Shown here: piece by piece, positions 1 through 10,852 of the stretch
How positions within the stretch are numbered: the first letter of the stretch is position 1
Layout: each line of letters begins with the position of its first letter
Assembly (NCBI GenBank): GCA_963971575.1
Contig: OZ020616.1
Span: 40,266,250-40,330,249 of the forward strand
Direction: 5' to 3'
DNA from: Liopterus haemorrhoidalis
Lineage: Eukaryota; Arthropoda; Insecta; Coleoptera; Dytiscidae
Length of the DNA: 64,000 nt
Notes under the pieces: model-generated
Database searches by the model: none
Told to the model about the DNA's origin: nothing
What the model saw: only the letters and a program-made list of their open reading frames with translations
Made by a program: the position numbers and the translations under genes

Positions 1-256
1 TATATAGCAATCCAAAACTTAGTGAACCCTGGAACTTAAAATGGTTTTATGTATGAACAACTTAAAATTCGAACAAAAATTCCAGGAAAATCTATGTTTT
101 GAAGGCGAACAAAGAGTCAGACAAATAAAAAAAAAAAAAAATAGACAAAGACAAATGACATTAGACAGGTTTCTCTCCAAAGAAAAATCAAGTGGTGACA
201 ATGAACCAAAACTCTCAACTAGTGGATTCCAAATGAAGGGTAATACACCTTCCAGT
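1..256 (+). pseudogene. Possible C-terminal tail of a pogo/Tigger-like protein
   Basis: A short open frame (41-280) has a lysine-rich stretch followed by a motif of the form RQMTLDRFLSK at about 150-180, then a low-complexity acidic and serine tail. Similar short TLD-x-FL motifs are common near the C-termini of pogo/Tigger-type DDE proteins in insects. There is no catalytic segment in view because the window starts here. The frame then runs into the terminal repeat of the element at 257, so its last codons are not native. The call is weak and the frame could equally be unrelated low-complexity DNA. Confidence 0.25.
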
Positions 257-1394
257 TATAGTCGGATTGCTAATAGGTGACTGTTCGTTGCTACAAGTAT
301 CGATATACAACACTATATGCTTTCTTTGTCTATATCATTATAATTATTTGCATACCCATAGTAACGTATAGTGACGCAAGTTGAAAACTAACCTTCCAAA
401 TTATTTTAATAAAAAACAAAGCATTAGAAAGAAACGGCATGATTCGTAGATATCTTTACTAATTAGAGCACGAAAATAAATTCACAGCAGTACTCAAACA
501 AACAAAATTATTAATTTTAAGGTAATAATTATAAATAAAGAAAAATGTATACTCATACGTAAATTTTGGATTATAATTTGTTGTTTAATTAAATTAAATT
601 TGTTTCCCAAGTACAAAGTAATAAAATATTAAGTAAAAATATATTTATTCATATAATATATTGCTACAAGTTGTATTTAAATGTTTATTTTTATTTTTAA
701 AAAATTAGTGACTAATGCAGGATATCGTTCTCCTCTGAACTATCGCTGTCATTTCTTGTATTTATTATTATTGGATTAATATTATCAACATTCCTATCCC
801 TTTCCCACCATTCATTTATTAAATTTTCGATTTTTTTAACAGATTTTGCCCAAGTTTCACAACTAATTTGATCACAGGCTACTTGCCACATTTTCAAAAC
901 TTCGTTATCACTATATCCGTTTTGACCAATATGTCTATCATAATAATTATTTGTTATACCCCAAATTAGTTCAATAGGGTTAAACTGGCAGTGATAAGGA
1001 GGTAATCTTAGTACTTCAGGACCATACGTTTGTGCCAATGTATCAATAAAATAAACTGGTTCTGATTTTTCTTTCTTAACAATTTTTAAAAGATCACATT
1101 TTAAGTAATTTTTTGCAAACGTTATGTTATTATTTATCAGCCAATTTTGAATTTCGATTTTAGATGAGTTACTTGTTGGTGCTTTGTTAATTATTCTAGA
1201 ATGGTATGATGCATTGTGAATTTAATAATTGGCCGCAAGCCATATTTTAATTAATATTTATTACCAGACACTGACATCTAAGACAAATAACAAAAAACAT
1301 TTTTAAAATCGCTGAAAAATGGTAACTAGATTATTATATGAATGCACTACTTGATACATACATGTAACAGTCACCTATCAGCAATCCGACTATA
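257..1394 (-). mobile_element. Tc1/mariner-superfamily element, DD82E-like, copy 1
   Basis: Both ends carry the inverted repeat TATAGTCGGATTGC...GGTGACTGTT, at 257-285 and about 1366-1394. The outermost TATA at each end is consistent with a TA target site. Two more copies with the same ends lie at 45102-46012 (opposite orientation) and 53354-54538 (same orientation). In copy 1 the inverted symmetry extends outwards into the flanks (CAGT on the left, ACTG on the right), so the true element end may lie a few bases further out. The element is non-autonomous: a central piece of the transposase gene is missing. Confidence 0.85.
712..1218 (-). pseudogene. C-terminal half of DD82E-like transposase (copy 1)
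   Basis: On the minus strand the frame reads without a stop from about 1218 to 712. It holds the second catalytic block (HNASYHS, where the family usually has D-N-A-x-Y-H-S), then a basic linker, then the third block CQFNPIELIWG with its glutamate codon at 970-972, and an acidic tail ending DSDSSEEND. The codon in the second catalytic position (1216-1218) encodes H rather than D. It lies 82 codons before the glutamate, leaving 81 residues between them. That is far more than the 34-41 of most Tc1/mariner groups and close to the DD82E group (Sailor). Upstream the frame meets the 5' non-coding part of the element near 1219, an internal deletion that removes the HTH domain and the first aspartate. 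There is no start codon and the product would be inactive. Confidence 0.75.
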
Positions 1395-1793
1395 ACTGTA
1401 ATATCCGTCCTATAATTATTATTGATTGATTATTATACTATCTGTATACAACCTTCGTTGTATACTATCTCTGTATACTTTTGTTGTTTAATCTTTAATC
1501 TGAGGCAATATTCAGGTTAATGGAAAGGTTATTAACAGCATTAGATACAATGTCGACACTGTAGATTTGGCAGACAACATTCAAGAGCTTCGAATTCTTA
1601 TTCATCAGGTCTATACTGTTGCAAAGAATACAGCCTTTATATAAACTTCAGCAAAACAAAATAAATGGTCATAACAAAATCTTACTGCGCAGCCAGAGAT
1701 CTAATTTTAACCCACAGCAGCAGTATATCAGTGTAAATATCTTGGCACTTGGATAAACAATAGTTTGGAATATCGACTATACTATCGACTATA

Positions 1794-2424
1794 CATGGGT
1801 TCCCAACGGGGACCGTACGATGATGGTCAATAATGATCAAGGGGTCGAATGGGGGTCAATATACACCGGCGACTGGATTTCAATATATTTAACTGATATA
1901 ATAATACATATTATAATTATTCAAAATCACTATTGGATATATTCCCAAATAAAATTTACCGAACCTATATTCCGGACTTTTCCTTCATCTTACCTAGTGG
2001 AAGCAGTTTTTAGATATATTAATAATTTACTACGGAAAACAAGAAACAGGTTGAATATATTTGAACGAGGTGATTTAAGAATAAAGTTAAATAATTTAAT
2101 GCCAAATATTAAACAAACTTCATCAATACATCAAGCGCAGCCATCACATTAATTAAAATCAAACTTTTGTGCAGTTAAAATCTGTGATTTAGTTTCTAAA
2201 AAGACTTATTTATATGTTTAAAATTAAAACTGATTAAAAATAATAAAACATAAATCTAATTAACATTTTTTTTCATAACTTCTGTTCAGACTAATTATCG
2301 TCTTTCAAGTTATTTATGTACAATTATTTGTATTATGATCATGTAGAATAAAATATAAGGGGGTCAATGAAGAAAAGTTTTCTTTTACAAGGGGTCAATG
2401 CAAGGAAAAGGTTGGAAATCCCTG
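1794..2424 (+). mobile_element. hAT element remnant inserted in the LINE
   Basis: The left end resembles CATGGGTTCCCAAC and the right end, reversed, reads CAGGGATTTCCAACC. Both are typical imperfect hAT-type terminal repeats, followed by the GGGGTCAA motifs often seen next to them. The flanks share CTATA, but a clean 8-bp duplication cannot be shown because the left flank contains a 12-bp tandem repeat (TATCGACTATAC twice). The element contains only the C-terminus of a transposase. Confidence 0.7.
1980..2152 (+). pseudogene. hAT transposase C-terminal dimerisation segment
   Basis: The frame FPSSYLVEAVFRYINNLLRK, then TRNRLNIFERGDLRIKL and NNLMPNI, ending HQAQPSH before a TAA, matches the C-terminus of hAT transposases of the ZBED5/SCAND3/FAM200 type. 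In those proteins the equivalent block reads roughly FPSSYL-E-x-G-F with RNRL and RGDLRLKL. This is the dimerisation region. The DDE catalytic core and BED zinc finger are absent. An upstream start codon at 1820 opens a longer frame, but the residues before about 1980 show no family match. Confidence 0.75.
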
Positions 2425-2518
2425 CTATAGATATAGATTATAGAGGAAATACGAACAAGAATGGAATTGGTAAGAGATGCGTTTATAAGAAAGAAACATT
2501 TTTTAACAAATCGAAGCT

Positions 2519-3262
2519 TTAACCCTTATAGGACTATCGGTTTATATATGAACCGCGGTTTGTATACTCTACTGGCCGAGCGGTTTATATATGAACCACT
2601 GTTTTTGTTTATTCTTTCTAAGCGCTAGCGTCATTAGTAGAGAACGGATATTTCATTTTAGAAAATAAGGTTTAACCTTGAGCCATAGGCGTAGATATTA
2701 AAAGTAGAATTTTATCTTCTAATTGGGCAGTTTTATATTGTCACTTGACGGGACAGCTTGTTATAGTTTCTAAATAAATATAAAATTGCGGCGGCTGTGA
2801 GATTTTAAGGAGTAGTTACAATTTAATTGCTACAGTTGTCCATCTATATCTAATCCGAGAAAATGAATTTGAAGACGTGATAGCAGAAGACAATTCAGAC
2901 GAAGAGTTGGATGAAGAAATTGGTTCCATATTATCGAATCCACAAGAGGAAAGTGAAGAAGAAACTGAACAAGAAGAAGTGGAGATCCAGTTTCGGCCTA
3001 GAAGTCCGGGAGATTCTGGCAATATTTGAGATTTTACACCACCACGTACTGGAACAAACCAAACAGCGGCCCCTAATATAACTGCCAATTCGTCGCCCTT
3101 TACCGCTTTTTCACTGTTTTTCGAAGAAGTTTTCTCCATATTATTACGAGAAACCAATAGATACGCCCATCAATTTTATGCAAGTAATGACGAACCAGGC
3201 CCTTCAGTTAAACCTCCCTTAAGGAGTACTAGGTTAATTAAATTTAGTACGTTAAGGGTTAA
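2519..3262 (+). mobile_element. piggyBac element, internally deleted, with TTAA target sites
   Basis: TTAA is present at 2519-2522 and 3259-3262. Immediately inside are CCCTTATAGGACT on the left and the complement of CCCTTAACGTAC on the right, the expected piggyBac-type terminal repeats. One TTAA restores the LINE frame (S-F-N-P-R), so the insertion point in the LINE is exact. The interior holds only the N-terminal part of the transposase and runs into the right end, so the element could move only in trans. Confidence 0.9.
2851..3226 (+). pseudogene. piggyBac transposase N-terminal fragment
   Basis: The frame begins near YLIRENEFEDVIAEDNSDEE, continues through a long acidic stretch, then reads TPPRTGTNQTAAPNITANSS, then SPFTAFSLFFEEVFS and LLRETNRYAHQFY. 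The acidic N-terminus followed by W/F-x-x-F-L-F and E-T-N-R-Y-A is the layout of piggyBac-derived (PGBD-like) transposases just before the DDD core. A TGA at 3027-3029 breaks the frame. No methionine start is visible in frame, and the catalytic domain has been lost by the deletion that joins codon 125 or so to the right terminal repeat. Confidence 0.75.
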
Positions 3263-3397
3263 TCCACGACTTAGTATGATAATTGTCCAGTGTTACGTAT
3301 TTTCTATTGTGTTACATGGAATGGAAATTTGGGCTTTAAATCAAGAACGCATTAAAAAACTGGAGGCTTTACAAATGTGGGTTTATCGGTAACCGAC

Positions 3398-3562
3398 GAG
3401 TTTATCGAAAATCAATTCATCGAAAGTAAATTCATCGAAAATCAATTCATTGAAAACAAGTTCATCGAAAACGAGTTCATCGAAAACGAGTTCATCGAAA
3501 GTAAATTCATCGAAAATCAATTCATCGAATGATCAATTCATCGAATCGTCAATTCATCGTAT
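3398..3562. repeat. 15-bp minisatellite, TTCATCGAAAAYVAR
   Basis: About ten tandem units of the form TTCATCGAAAATCAA run with little drift, then decay on the right (TTCATCGAATGATCAA). The array starts directly at the break of the LINE reverse transcriptase frame. Helitron-like elements of insects often carry minisatellites of this unit size, but no Helitron end was seen here. Confidence 0.85.
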
Positions 3563-3610
3563 TTCAAATTTACAAGTCCCTGAAATAAGTGAGCCTAGAT
3601 ATACCATATT

Positions 3611-3768
3611 CAGATCAATTCTGTAAAAACTTACTGTGTAGTAACATTACTACAAGATAAAATATTATAAAAAGTATAAAGGCTTCCATTCATGATAGTA
3701 ACTGACCTTGATCATAGAGACAGACTTAGTTACTATTATCATAGTAACTGCGTTACAGAATTGGTCTG
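3611..3768. mobile_element. Small foldback/MITE
   Basis: CAGATCAATTCTGTAA at 3611-3626 is repeated in inverse at 3753-3768 (one mismatch), and a second inner inverted pair around GATAGTAACT is present. The 158-bp unit folds on itself. The target duplication is not clear. Confidence 0.55.
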
Positions 3769-4752
3769 ATCGTCAACAACTTATAATCAGTAATTCTTAG
3801 GAGTTAATCTACCAAATCGCGGTACAAATTTATGTTGAAAAATCCTCTTGGTGGTCCACAATTCCTATTCAGACAAATAAGCTACTAAATAACTTTTTTT
3901 CCTGATTTTTATAATACAGTCTTCTGACACAAGAGAAACTTTTAAGGGAATTGTATTTTCATCGGAACGAAGCGTAGATGAAATCAGAATTCTTTTTTAA
4001 AGTATATTTATCGTTTCCGCGTCCGTTACTTTCCTGACATAAAGAGGATTAGAAACTTTAAAGTTTATACAAAATTCAAGTCTGTTTTAATCCGTTTGTG
4101 GGAGAAAATATTTTTAAAAAAATTTAATTTGTAACACAAAAAAAAAAAACGGTCATTAAACTTATTTTAATTTATTGAAAAGTTTATTTTAATTCTGTAG
4201 AATTAAAAGCAAAAGATACTTCAAAAGAACTGCAAATGCATTTAGAACATTTTTAATTAAAGATAAATGTTAAAATGGTTGCTGTGGTTATTTATTATGC
4301 ATTTCTTTTTAAGTTAAGGTGTTTACTTTTTGCAATTATAAAATATAAACGTTGTGAAGTATTGATTGTCTAGACCAGGGGATTTCAAGCTGTGTGACAG
4401 GAGAGTCAATAATATTTTTGGTAAAAATATAAGCCCAAATATAATTTTTTTAATATGGATATTTTTTAATAAGAATATTGCGTTCTGGTGTTTTAAACTA
4501 ATACGAATATTTTCTAGAGGTAGTTTTGAACGCTTGGTTCCTTATTTAAAGAAAGTATATTTAGGTATTCATCTATGAAAAAAATTGATGACAAAAAATT
4601 TCTGTCAAGATTAGCACGTTCTTGCAGTGGCGTGGTATGAATTTATGATCAATGGGTGCAGAGCAAACAAATGCATGTAGGCCAAAATATCACGCTAGTG
4701 ACATAGGGATATACGACCTTGGACAGTGTACACAATTTCTCGTTCTGCTAGT
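3769..4752. other. AT-rich DNA, nothing recognised
   Basis: This stretch contains a poly-A run (about 4137-4150) and one 70-codon open frame (4366-4578) with a hydrophobic, isoleucine-rich sequence that resembles nothing I know. No terminal repeats or gene signals were found. Confidence 0.5.
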
Positions 4753-5354
4753 ATACCCTTTTCACACTAGATCTTTAAGATCGGATGTTAAAGTGAATGT
4801 ATCTTTAAACGCTAATGTGAAACCATATGGCCTCGTCTAAATACAAGCGATGTTTAAGACAGAGATCTGCGTCTTAAACTTCGTCCGCATTGCCAACTTA
4901 ATTTCTATTATAAAAAAATACTTCTTGAATTTGTGCTGTCAACATTTTATATTATCATAAACAAGAATACTGTATTATATCGACGTTAAGAAGTTTATAC
5001 TTATTGTTATAATAAAATTATTTATTTTAATAATGTGTTTAATAAAATACAGAGCTACAATAATTGAGATAAAATGTATCGACTTACATGTTAATACAGG
5101 TGTAATATATACTTTATTGTAGTGTCTTTATTGTAGAATGAAATGAAATATCCTTATTTGTTTATAATAATTCAAAATGTGCACCTGCGCAGACAGTTCA
5201 AAACTGGTAATTTCATGACGGTAACTTAAGGACAAAATTACTGTAGCTGATGTCAGCACCAGAGATTTAAACATCAAGTTTGAAAGCATACCGATCTTAA
5301 ACATCGGTGAACTTTAAGTTCACTCGTCTTAAAGATCTAGTGTGAAAAGGGTAT
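4753..5354. mobile_element. MITE with 24-28-bp terminal inverted repeats
   Basis: The left end ATACCCTTTTCACACTAGAT, continuing CTTTAAGA, is matched in inverse at 5326-5354. A second inverted pair (GATCTTAAACATCG and GATCGGATGTT) lies just inside. The 600-bp interior has no coding sequence. Flanks share TAG at both sides, but the superfamily (hAT or PIF/Harbinger type) is not decided. Confidence 0.7.
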
Positions 5355-7286
5355 TAGAGGACACTAATATCGCCCAGAATGCATACAGCGCCATAGTTTC
5401 AGTATTCAGCCACTTGAGTTTTGAATTCTGTTTATTTAAATTCCGTGACAGTTAATTGATATAGGCAACTATATTAGTTAATTTTGAGTGAAATAATAAA
5501 GTTTTAGTTCAAACATTTTGTGTTTTTACAAAAATTCTTCATAATAAGAAAACAAATCTCATTTGTTCTGTGAATTTTTTCACTTGGATGAAAATTTAGG
5601 GAGTTATTGCGGAACAAACTAAACTTAACTTTCGAAATATCTCTCTTATTCATGGCTTAACAGAAAAAGGTATATGGAAAAAATTGTTTATATTAAGAAT
5701 ATGTTACTAATTTTTTGATCTATTTAGCAAAGTTTATGTTAAAGAAGAAATGTGTAAATGAAGAATTCTTACTAAGGATAAAAAATACATGATGATACGT
5801 TCAAATTTTGCAATTCCACTGTTTTAGTTCTGGATGTTTTGGCAGAGTGCAGTTCGTACGGTCAAAATTTTTAACATAGGTATGTCGCTTCTTGAGTCTA
5901 TTGTTCTATGAAAAATATTGTCGCGAATGTCAAGGATCGACTATACTCGTTTTTTAATGAGGTCTACTTTTGTCAACAAGTCGTGTTTTGTATGCAAAAT
6001 TTAAAGCAGCAAAAGAATTTTTCTGCTGAAACACATTATTTTTTAGCTAAAGATTTTGCACAAAACATATTTCCGTCTGATTGAGCAAAAGATGCACTGC
6101 ATTCTTTGCTTCCATGGACGCCACGCCACTTGTGTGTCTTCACAGAATTTTTGTATATATTGGTAATAATTCTTGATGTTCTTATAGTTGTTTTACGAAG
6201 AGGGTATTTTTAACTAGTAATTAACAAAATAATTAGCAAACTCAAAATGTGCTTCCAATAAGTTGCATTTTAGTTCTTCCTTAACACAAATTGTTTTACA
6301 AAATTGAAAAATGTAAAAAATTTGGGCTCAAGGGAGACGCACAAAATAGCCTATTTGAAGTAACTTTGTACTTAATGTGAATTATAAAACTCTTTTATCT
6401 TTCCTTCAAATTTTATGTCAATGAACTGGATGGACATTTCGTCTACAAAGTAAACATCTTCAGCAGCAACTGATTTTACAATCCTATGAATTTGTATATT
6501 TTTTCGGTTTATTGGGGAAAATTTCGTGGTAAATTTTATAACTAAGTTATTACTTCTAACAATGGGTTTGTAGCGGACTTCAATCTGAGTTGACAAGCCA
6601 ATTAACTTCTAACCAGTATCAGTTCTTCTATTCTCCAAAGAATACTGTATTTTTTTCACATTTGTCAGTTGTTTTTTATAAAACAATCCGACATCCATAA
6701 TTTAATATCTAGTGAAAGGTTTCCATGCTGAGCATTCATGAAAATAATTAGTCCAATATTTTCCATGTAATAGTGATCACGCATTTCCGTTTTTAAACAT
6801 CAATAATTCTCTGCCTGAGAAAGCACTTAGATGAGAAAACGCAAAGAATCGACACGAACAAGCTGGGCTCCTGGCAGCTGAGTCTGATCGCCTACATTCC
6901 AGATTCTGAAGTTCCTCTGGGAAACGAATCAGGTGGCTTCAATTTAACAAAATATCGCTATGTTCAACGTCAGCTATTCAACAATTTAGGTCACTTCCAG
7001 ATATCAATAATAACACTTCAATGAAAATGAAAATTAAGATTCAAAGAATAACAAGACAGTCAATCATTCCATTTCAATGGCACTCAAATTAATAATAAAT
7101 ATTTATAGATAAACACCTTTAGATCCTTTTCAACATCCTTATATAATTATTTAATATTTATATAAATTCTCGCCATTTCACGTTTTAAGGGGTGGCATCG
7201 AAGATAACGAAACATTTGTCATGTGTCTTTGAAGTAAAAACGGTGACCCCTGTGAACCATGGTCCGTACGGAAGTGTGGCCAACTT
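5355..7286. other. AT-rich DNA with one unrecognised open frame
   Basis: The only frame of note is 6372-6596 on the minus strand (74 codons), which includes SVAAEDVYFVDEMSIQFIDI. It is not a family I can name. The neighbouring minus-strand frames carry many stops. The piece 6850-6960 has a higher GC content than its surroundings but no clear reading frame. No repeats or RNA genes were seen. Confidence 0.4.
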
Positions 7287-7885
7287 TGGTAGAATCAGAT
7301 GTTAATATGGTGAATAAAATTTGAATCTGCAAGTTACAAGAATATCTGGTAGATTATACAGGATGATTTTGAGAAGTCTTTAAGCATTACTAAGATTACA
7401 TTATCTTTATTGTAAGAGATACAAAGGAGGTTAAACAAGTTAGTTTAAATTTCTGGCGAACAGCAACGATGGCTATTTGTGCTGGAGTTTAAATAAGGAA
7501 AGATCGAGTATTTTACTCTCTAAACAACAAAATTAAATTGGAAATACAATTCAACATTAAATTATATAATAACACATTTATTATTAATTAGTAAATTTTC
7601 TACTAAATCTGGTAGAATCAGATGTTAATATGGTGAATAAAATTTGAATCTGCAAGTTACTAGAATATCTGGTAGATTATACAGGATGATTTTGAGAAGT
7701 CTTTAAGCATTACTAAGATTACATTATCTTTATTGTAAGAGATACAAAGGAGGTTAAACAAGTTAGTTTAAATTTCTGGCGAACAGCAACGATGGCTATT
7801 TGTGCTGGAGTTTAAATAAGGAAAGATCGAGTATTTTACTCTCTAAACAACAAAATTAAATTGGAAATACAATTCAACATTAAAT
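7287..7885. repeat. 276-bp direct duplication
   Basis: The segment 7287-7562 is repeated at 7610-7885 with a single visible difference (CAAGTTACAAGAAT against CAAGTTACTAGAAT). The spacer is 47 bp of AT-rich DNA. Neither copy encodes a recognisable product. The near-identity means the duplication is recent, or is an assembly artefact. Confidence 0.9.
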
Positions 7886-8440
7886 AAAAGTGTTATTAAA
7901 TAAAAATAAAATTAAATCAGCTGTGGCCACCAGATGACCGACCGCCATCAAAAAGTACTTGTTTAATTTATGCTGCTTTATCAAAAAATATCTCAAATAA
8001 AAGTTGTTAGTTATTGCTTTTATAGCAACATATGTTAAATATTTTTTTTCGAAATATTACACGAGTAAACTCCCATTTCTAGTTAACCGATTTTTACAAA
8101 AAATTGATCAACTCGTGCCATTGATGTCAAAAGCTTAAATATGAAGTTTCATAAAAATCCTTTTAGTCGAATTTGCTCTGCACGTATACACGGCCCGACA
8201 GACAGACCGATAGACATCATGCTAAAAATAGACAAAACGTTATGTAGGGACCTCAATTCGTGGAGATCCATTGAAATCTCGAAATGTCAAAATCGGTTTG
8301 GCCCGAAAAAAGCCGAAAAAGGACCCGAATAAAGCTAGTTACGGCCCTGTAATCAATTATGTGCAATGATCCTAGACTTACATATTAATGAATAGAACCT
8401 GATCAGATAATAACATTAACGCCAAAATAGTTCTTCTCTG
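7886..8440. other. Non-coding DNA with a GACAGACAGACC-containing repeat-like block
   Basis: The part 8040-8340 (including CGGCCCGACAGACAGACCGA) resembles the non-coding cores of interspersed repeats seen elsewhere in the window (12838, 20565), but is not clearly the same family. The 63-codon frame 8141-8332 looks incidental. Confidence 0.35.
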
Positions 8441-8448
8441 CGTCTAAT

Positions 8449-8865
8449 CAGACATGAAGAGTGTGCTGTATTACGATCTCCAACTGGGTGAAACAGTTAC
8501 TGTCGAGTGCTGTAGTGTTCAATTGAATCATATGATTTACGGAAAAAGTCCATTTACTGGACAAGGAAGCCGAAAGGTTATTTTGTTGCACAACAACACT
8601 AGGCCGCATGTTTCTCTTACTATTCAGCACACCATCTTTAACTTAATTCCTTCGGATCCTTCGGATTATCATTTATTCAGATTAGTACAGTTTTGAACTA
8701 TACAGGGCTTTTGAGATGTGGCTGTGACTAAAATGGATCGACGAGTTCACTTTCTCCAAAGTGATATCTTTCTTGAGCAGGATCTTGAAACTTACAGAGA
8801 TGTGGCCGAAGGCAATTTTATAGAAAGCAATGTTAAATGCATTGTATTTAATATTTTATGAAAAT
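8449..8865 (+). pseudogene. Mariner transposase remnant (C-terminal half)
   Basis: The frame reads VLYYDLQLGETVTVE, then KVILLHNNTRPHVSLTIQHT, then SDPSDYHLFRL. This matches the mariner blocks YYELLKPGET, the second catalytic block (normally HDNAxxHT) and the third catalytic block (SDYHLF). The second catalytic aspartate has become asparagine (H-N-N). Bases have been lost between the second and third blocks, and later frames are shifted (8700-8850). It is a dead copy, plus strand, without visible terminal repeats. Confidence 0.75.
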
Positions 8866-10640
8866 AAGTCAAAGGATTTGTGTATACCTAATAAGAATAA
8901 AAAATAAATCTTCTTAGTTTTTTCTAGACGTTTATAAGACGATTTTAGAGTATTATATTTGTAAGATTGTTCAGGATTTTGCTGGTGAAATATATTTTTA
9001 ACTAAAACTAAATCTGAGTTCTCGAGAAAACTTGCGAGTTGAATTCTTCCAATTTTCCCCATTTCCGGAAGCTATATCATTAACTCCGCGTCGTACTCCA
9101 CGCTTTCCTTCTTGCTTTGACAAGAGCTCGAGATTCTCAGGTGTTAGAAGACGAACTCTCGTACACTGTACTTCTTCAGCACTCACTAATTAAATCAAAT
9201 GGAATAATTAACGCCTAATTCGTTTTTTATCGTAGTAGAAAACGTTGAAATAAGTTTTTATGACGGATGAAAAATTAAGTAGAAAAAAGAAAGAAAAGGA
9301 AATGATTTTATGGAAATGTTAAATGAGGATTTTTAAAAGGTTTCTGATGAGAAAATATAATTAAAAACATTGAGTTTTTTTTTACAAAAAAATAATTATA
9401 GGAAATGATTCTACTTTACTTTTCATTTATAAAAATGTAATCAACTATGAATGAAGATGAAACTTTAACATTTAGACACGATTTATAATTGTTATGTAAT
9501 TATAAAAGTTTTTCTAAATGTCATATTAAAGTGGTGGACAAACTGTGGCGCATGACGCAAATGCAGGTCTTTCTGTTTTAATAAACAATTAAAAACGTAA
9601 GTCTTAACATATTACTAACTAATTTTAACACAGTTATTTTATATTGATTTTACTGTCTGATGCAAATATATTGAATTGTATTTTGACAGTTTAAATATTA
9701 TATAATGACACTGAAACTTTCTTTCAATGGGTGCGTTTTGTTGTGCCAATTCTGGTTTCGGTTTAATGAATACGCGTTTTGTTGCGACTGTATTCTCATT
9801 CTATTCATTCTACTCATTCGATGACTCGAGGTCGAACGACTGGAATGAATAAGTGTGGTGGGGATGAAAAGTAATATTTGAATGTAGTTGTTTTCATTTG
9901 GTTTTTAAATGTATTAAAATCAAATGTTGGTATTACTGCTTCAAAATAATTTTTACTTTTAGGTATTTTCTCATTTTGTGTCCTAAAATAAATATATACC
10001 TATATGATTTTAATATAGTATTGTTAAATCTAAACTTAAAATGTAGGTACAATTCAATTACTCGTTCTAAAACATTACGTTCTAGAATATTTGCTTCAAA
10101 TATAAAGTTTTCTTAGTCTGCATTTATTATTTAGATTATCCATTTAGGTGAAATATGTTCTTTATTTGTTCTACAACCATATGACTTAATCTCCATGCAA
10201 ATGTCATTCCATGTTTACTTTACGATCAAAATTGTCGTTATCTTGCGCATCAATTCTAGTACTTCTAAACAGCCACCAACAAAACGCTCCCAATATTATA
10301 TCGTGCGATCAGTATTTCTTTTCCGTTACATAACAGTAAACAATGAGTTTAAAAATATAAAAACTGTATTCTAATTCACAGTTGAAAATCCCAATTTAAC
10401 AAAGAACCAACCAGATTACTTCGTTTGCCCGAACTCACCCGAGGAACAATGAAAATATGTGTTGCTAACTTAATATCTGTTATCAACTCACTGGCGTGTA
10501 GAGAAAAATAGTGTTCATTTAATCAATTCGTATAAGGTAATAAAAATAGAATGTACGCCTATGTGTACATGTCCTTGGAAATAAGTTTGATAACTAAATG
10601 TTTCTGTCAAGTATTAACGGTCAAGATTTGATCGCTCTGT
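8866..10640. other. AT-rich DNA, nothing recognised
   Basis: Small open frames at 8856-9062, 8998-9186 and 9898-10116 have no family resemblance and look like chance frames. Poly-A and poly-T tracts occur near 9376-9398. No structured repeat was found. Confidence 0.4.
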
Positions 10641-10757
10641 ATTTGTAATACTAGATGTAATATTTTGATTTGCTAAGCAGCCTTCGTCAGTAGCGAAAGC
10701 AGTTGATACTGACGAAGGCTGCTTAGCTGTTCGAAATGTACATCTAGTATCACAAAT
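10641..10757. repeat. Hairpin-forming inverted repeat
   Basis: Two arms of about 50 bp, including GCTAAGCAGCCTTCGTCAGT and its complement, flank a loop of about 14 bp. The arms differ at a few positions only. One arm contains CTGACGA followed 17 bases later by CGAAAT, a pattern shared with other palindromes in the window. Confidence 0.8.
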
Positions 10758-10852
10758 ATAATATTGAAGGAAAGATTCAGTGTCATTGACAAATGACACT
10801 CAATTTCTATGTTTTTAAATTAATTTTACATTTTTTTTAATGATAAAACTAT

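Larger units (their letters stand above)
1510..3391 (+). pseudogene. RTE-like LINE reverse transcriptase fragment, split by two insertions
   Basis: Three pieces of one reverse transcriptase frame lie in order. Piece 1 (1510-1793) reads through a degraded YADD box (Y-N-V-D-T, codons near 1549-1562), then L-A-D-N-I-Q-E-L, and reaches KYLGTWINNSL. Piece 2 (about 2440-2518) reads EIRTRMELVRDAFIRKKHFL. Piece 3 (3259-3391) reads PRLSMIIVQCYVFSIVLHGM, then EIWALNQERIKKLEAL and QMWVYR. Together they match the order of the palm and the C-terminal region of RTE-like insect LINEs. A hAT element (1794-2424) separates pieces 1 and 2, and a piggyBac element (2519-3262) separates pieces 2 and 3. Several stops and small frameshifts are present after about 1640. 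The frame ends where a 15-bp minisatellite begins. Confidence 0.8.

Noticed and set aside
1794..2424. hAT element with exact 8-bp target duplication
   Set aside because: The element itself is accepted, but the duplication is not: the left flank is a 12-bp tandem repeat and the right flank matches only in CTATA.
3398..3562. CRISPR array
   Set aside because: The repeats are directly tandem without unique spacers, and the window is eukaryotic.
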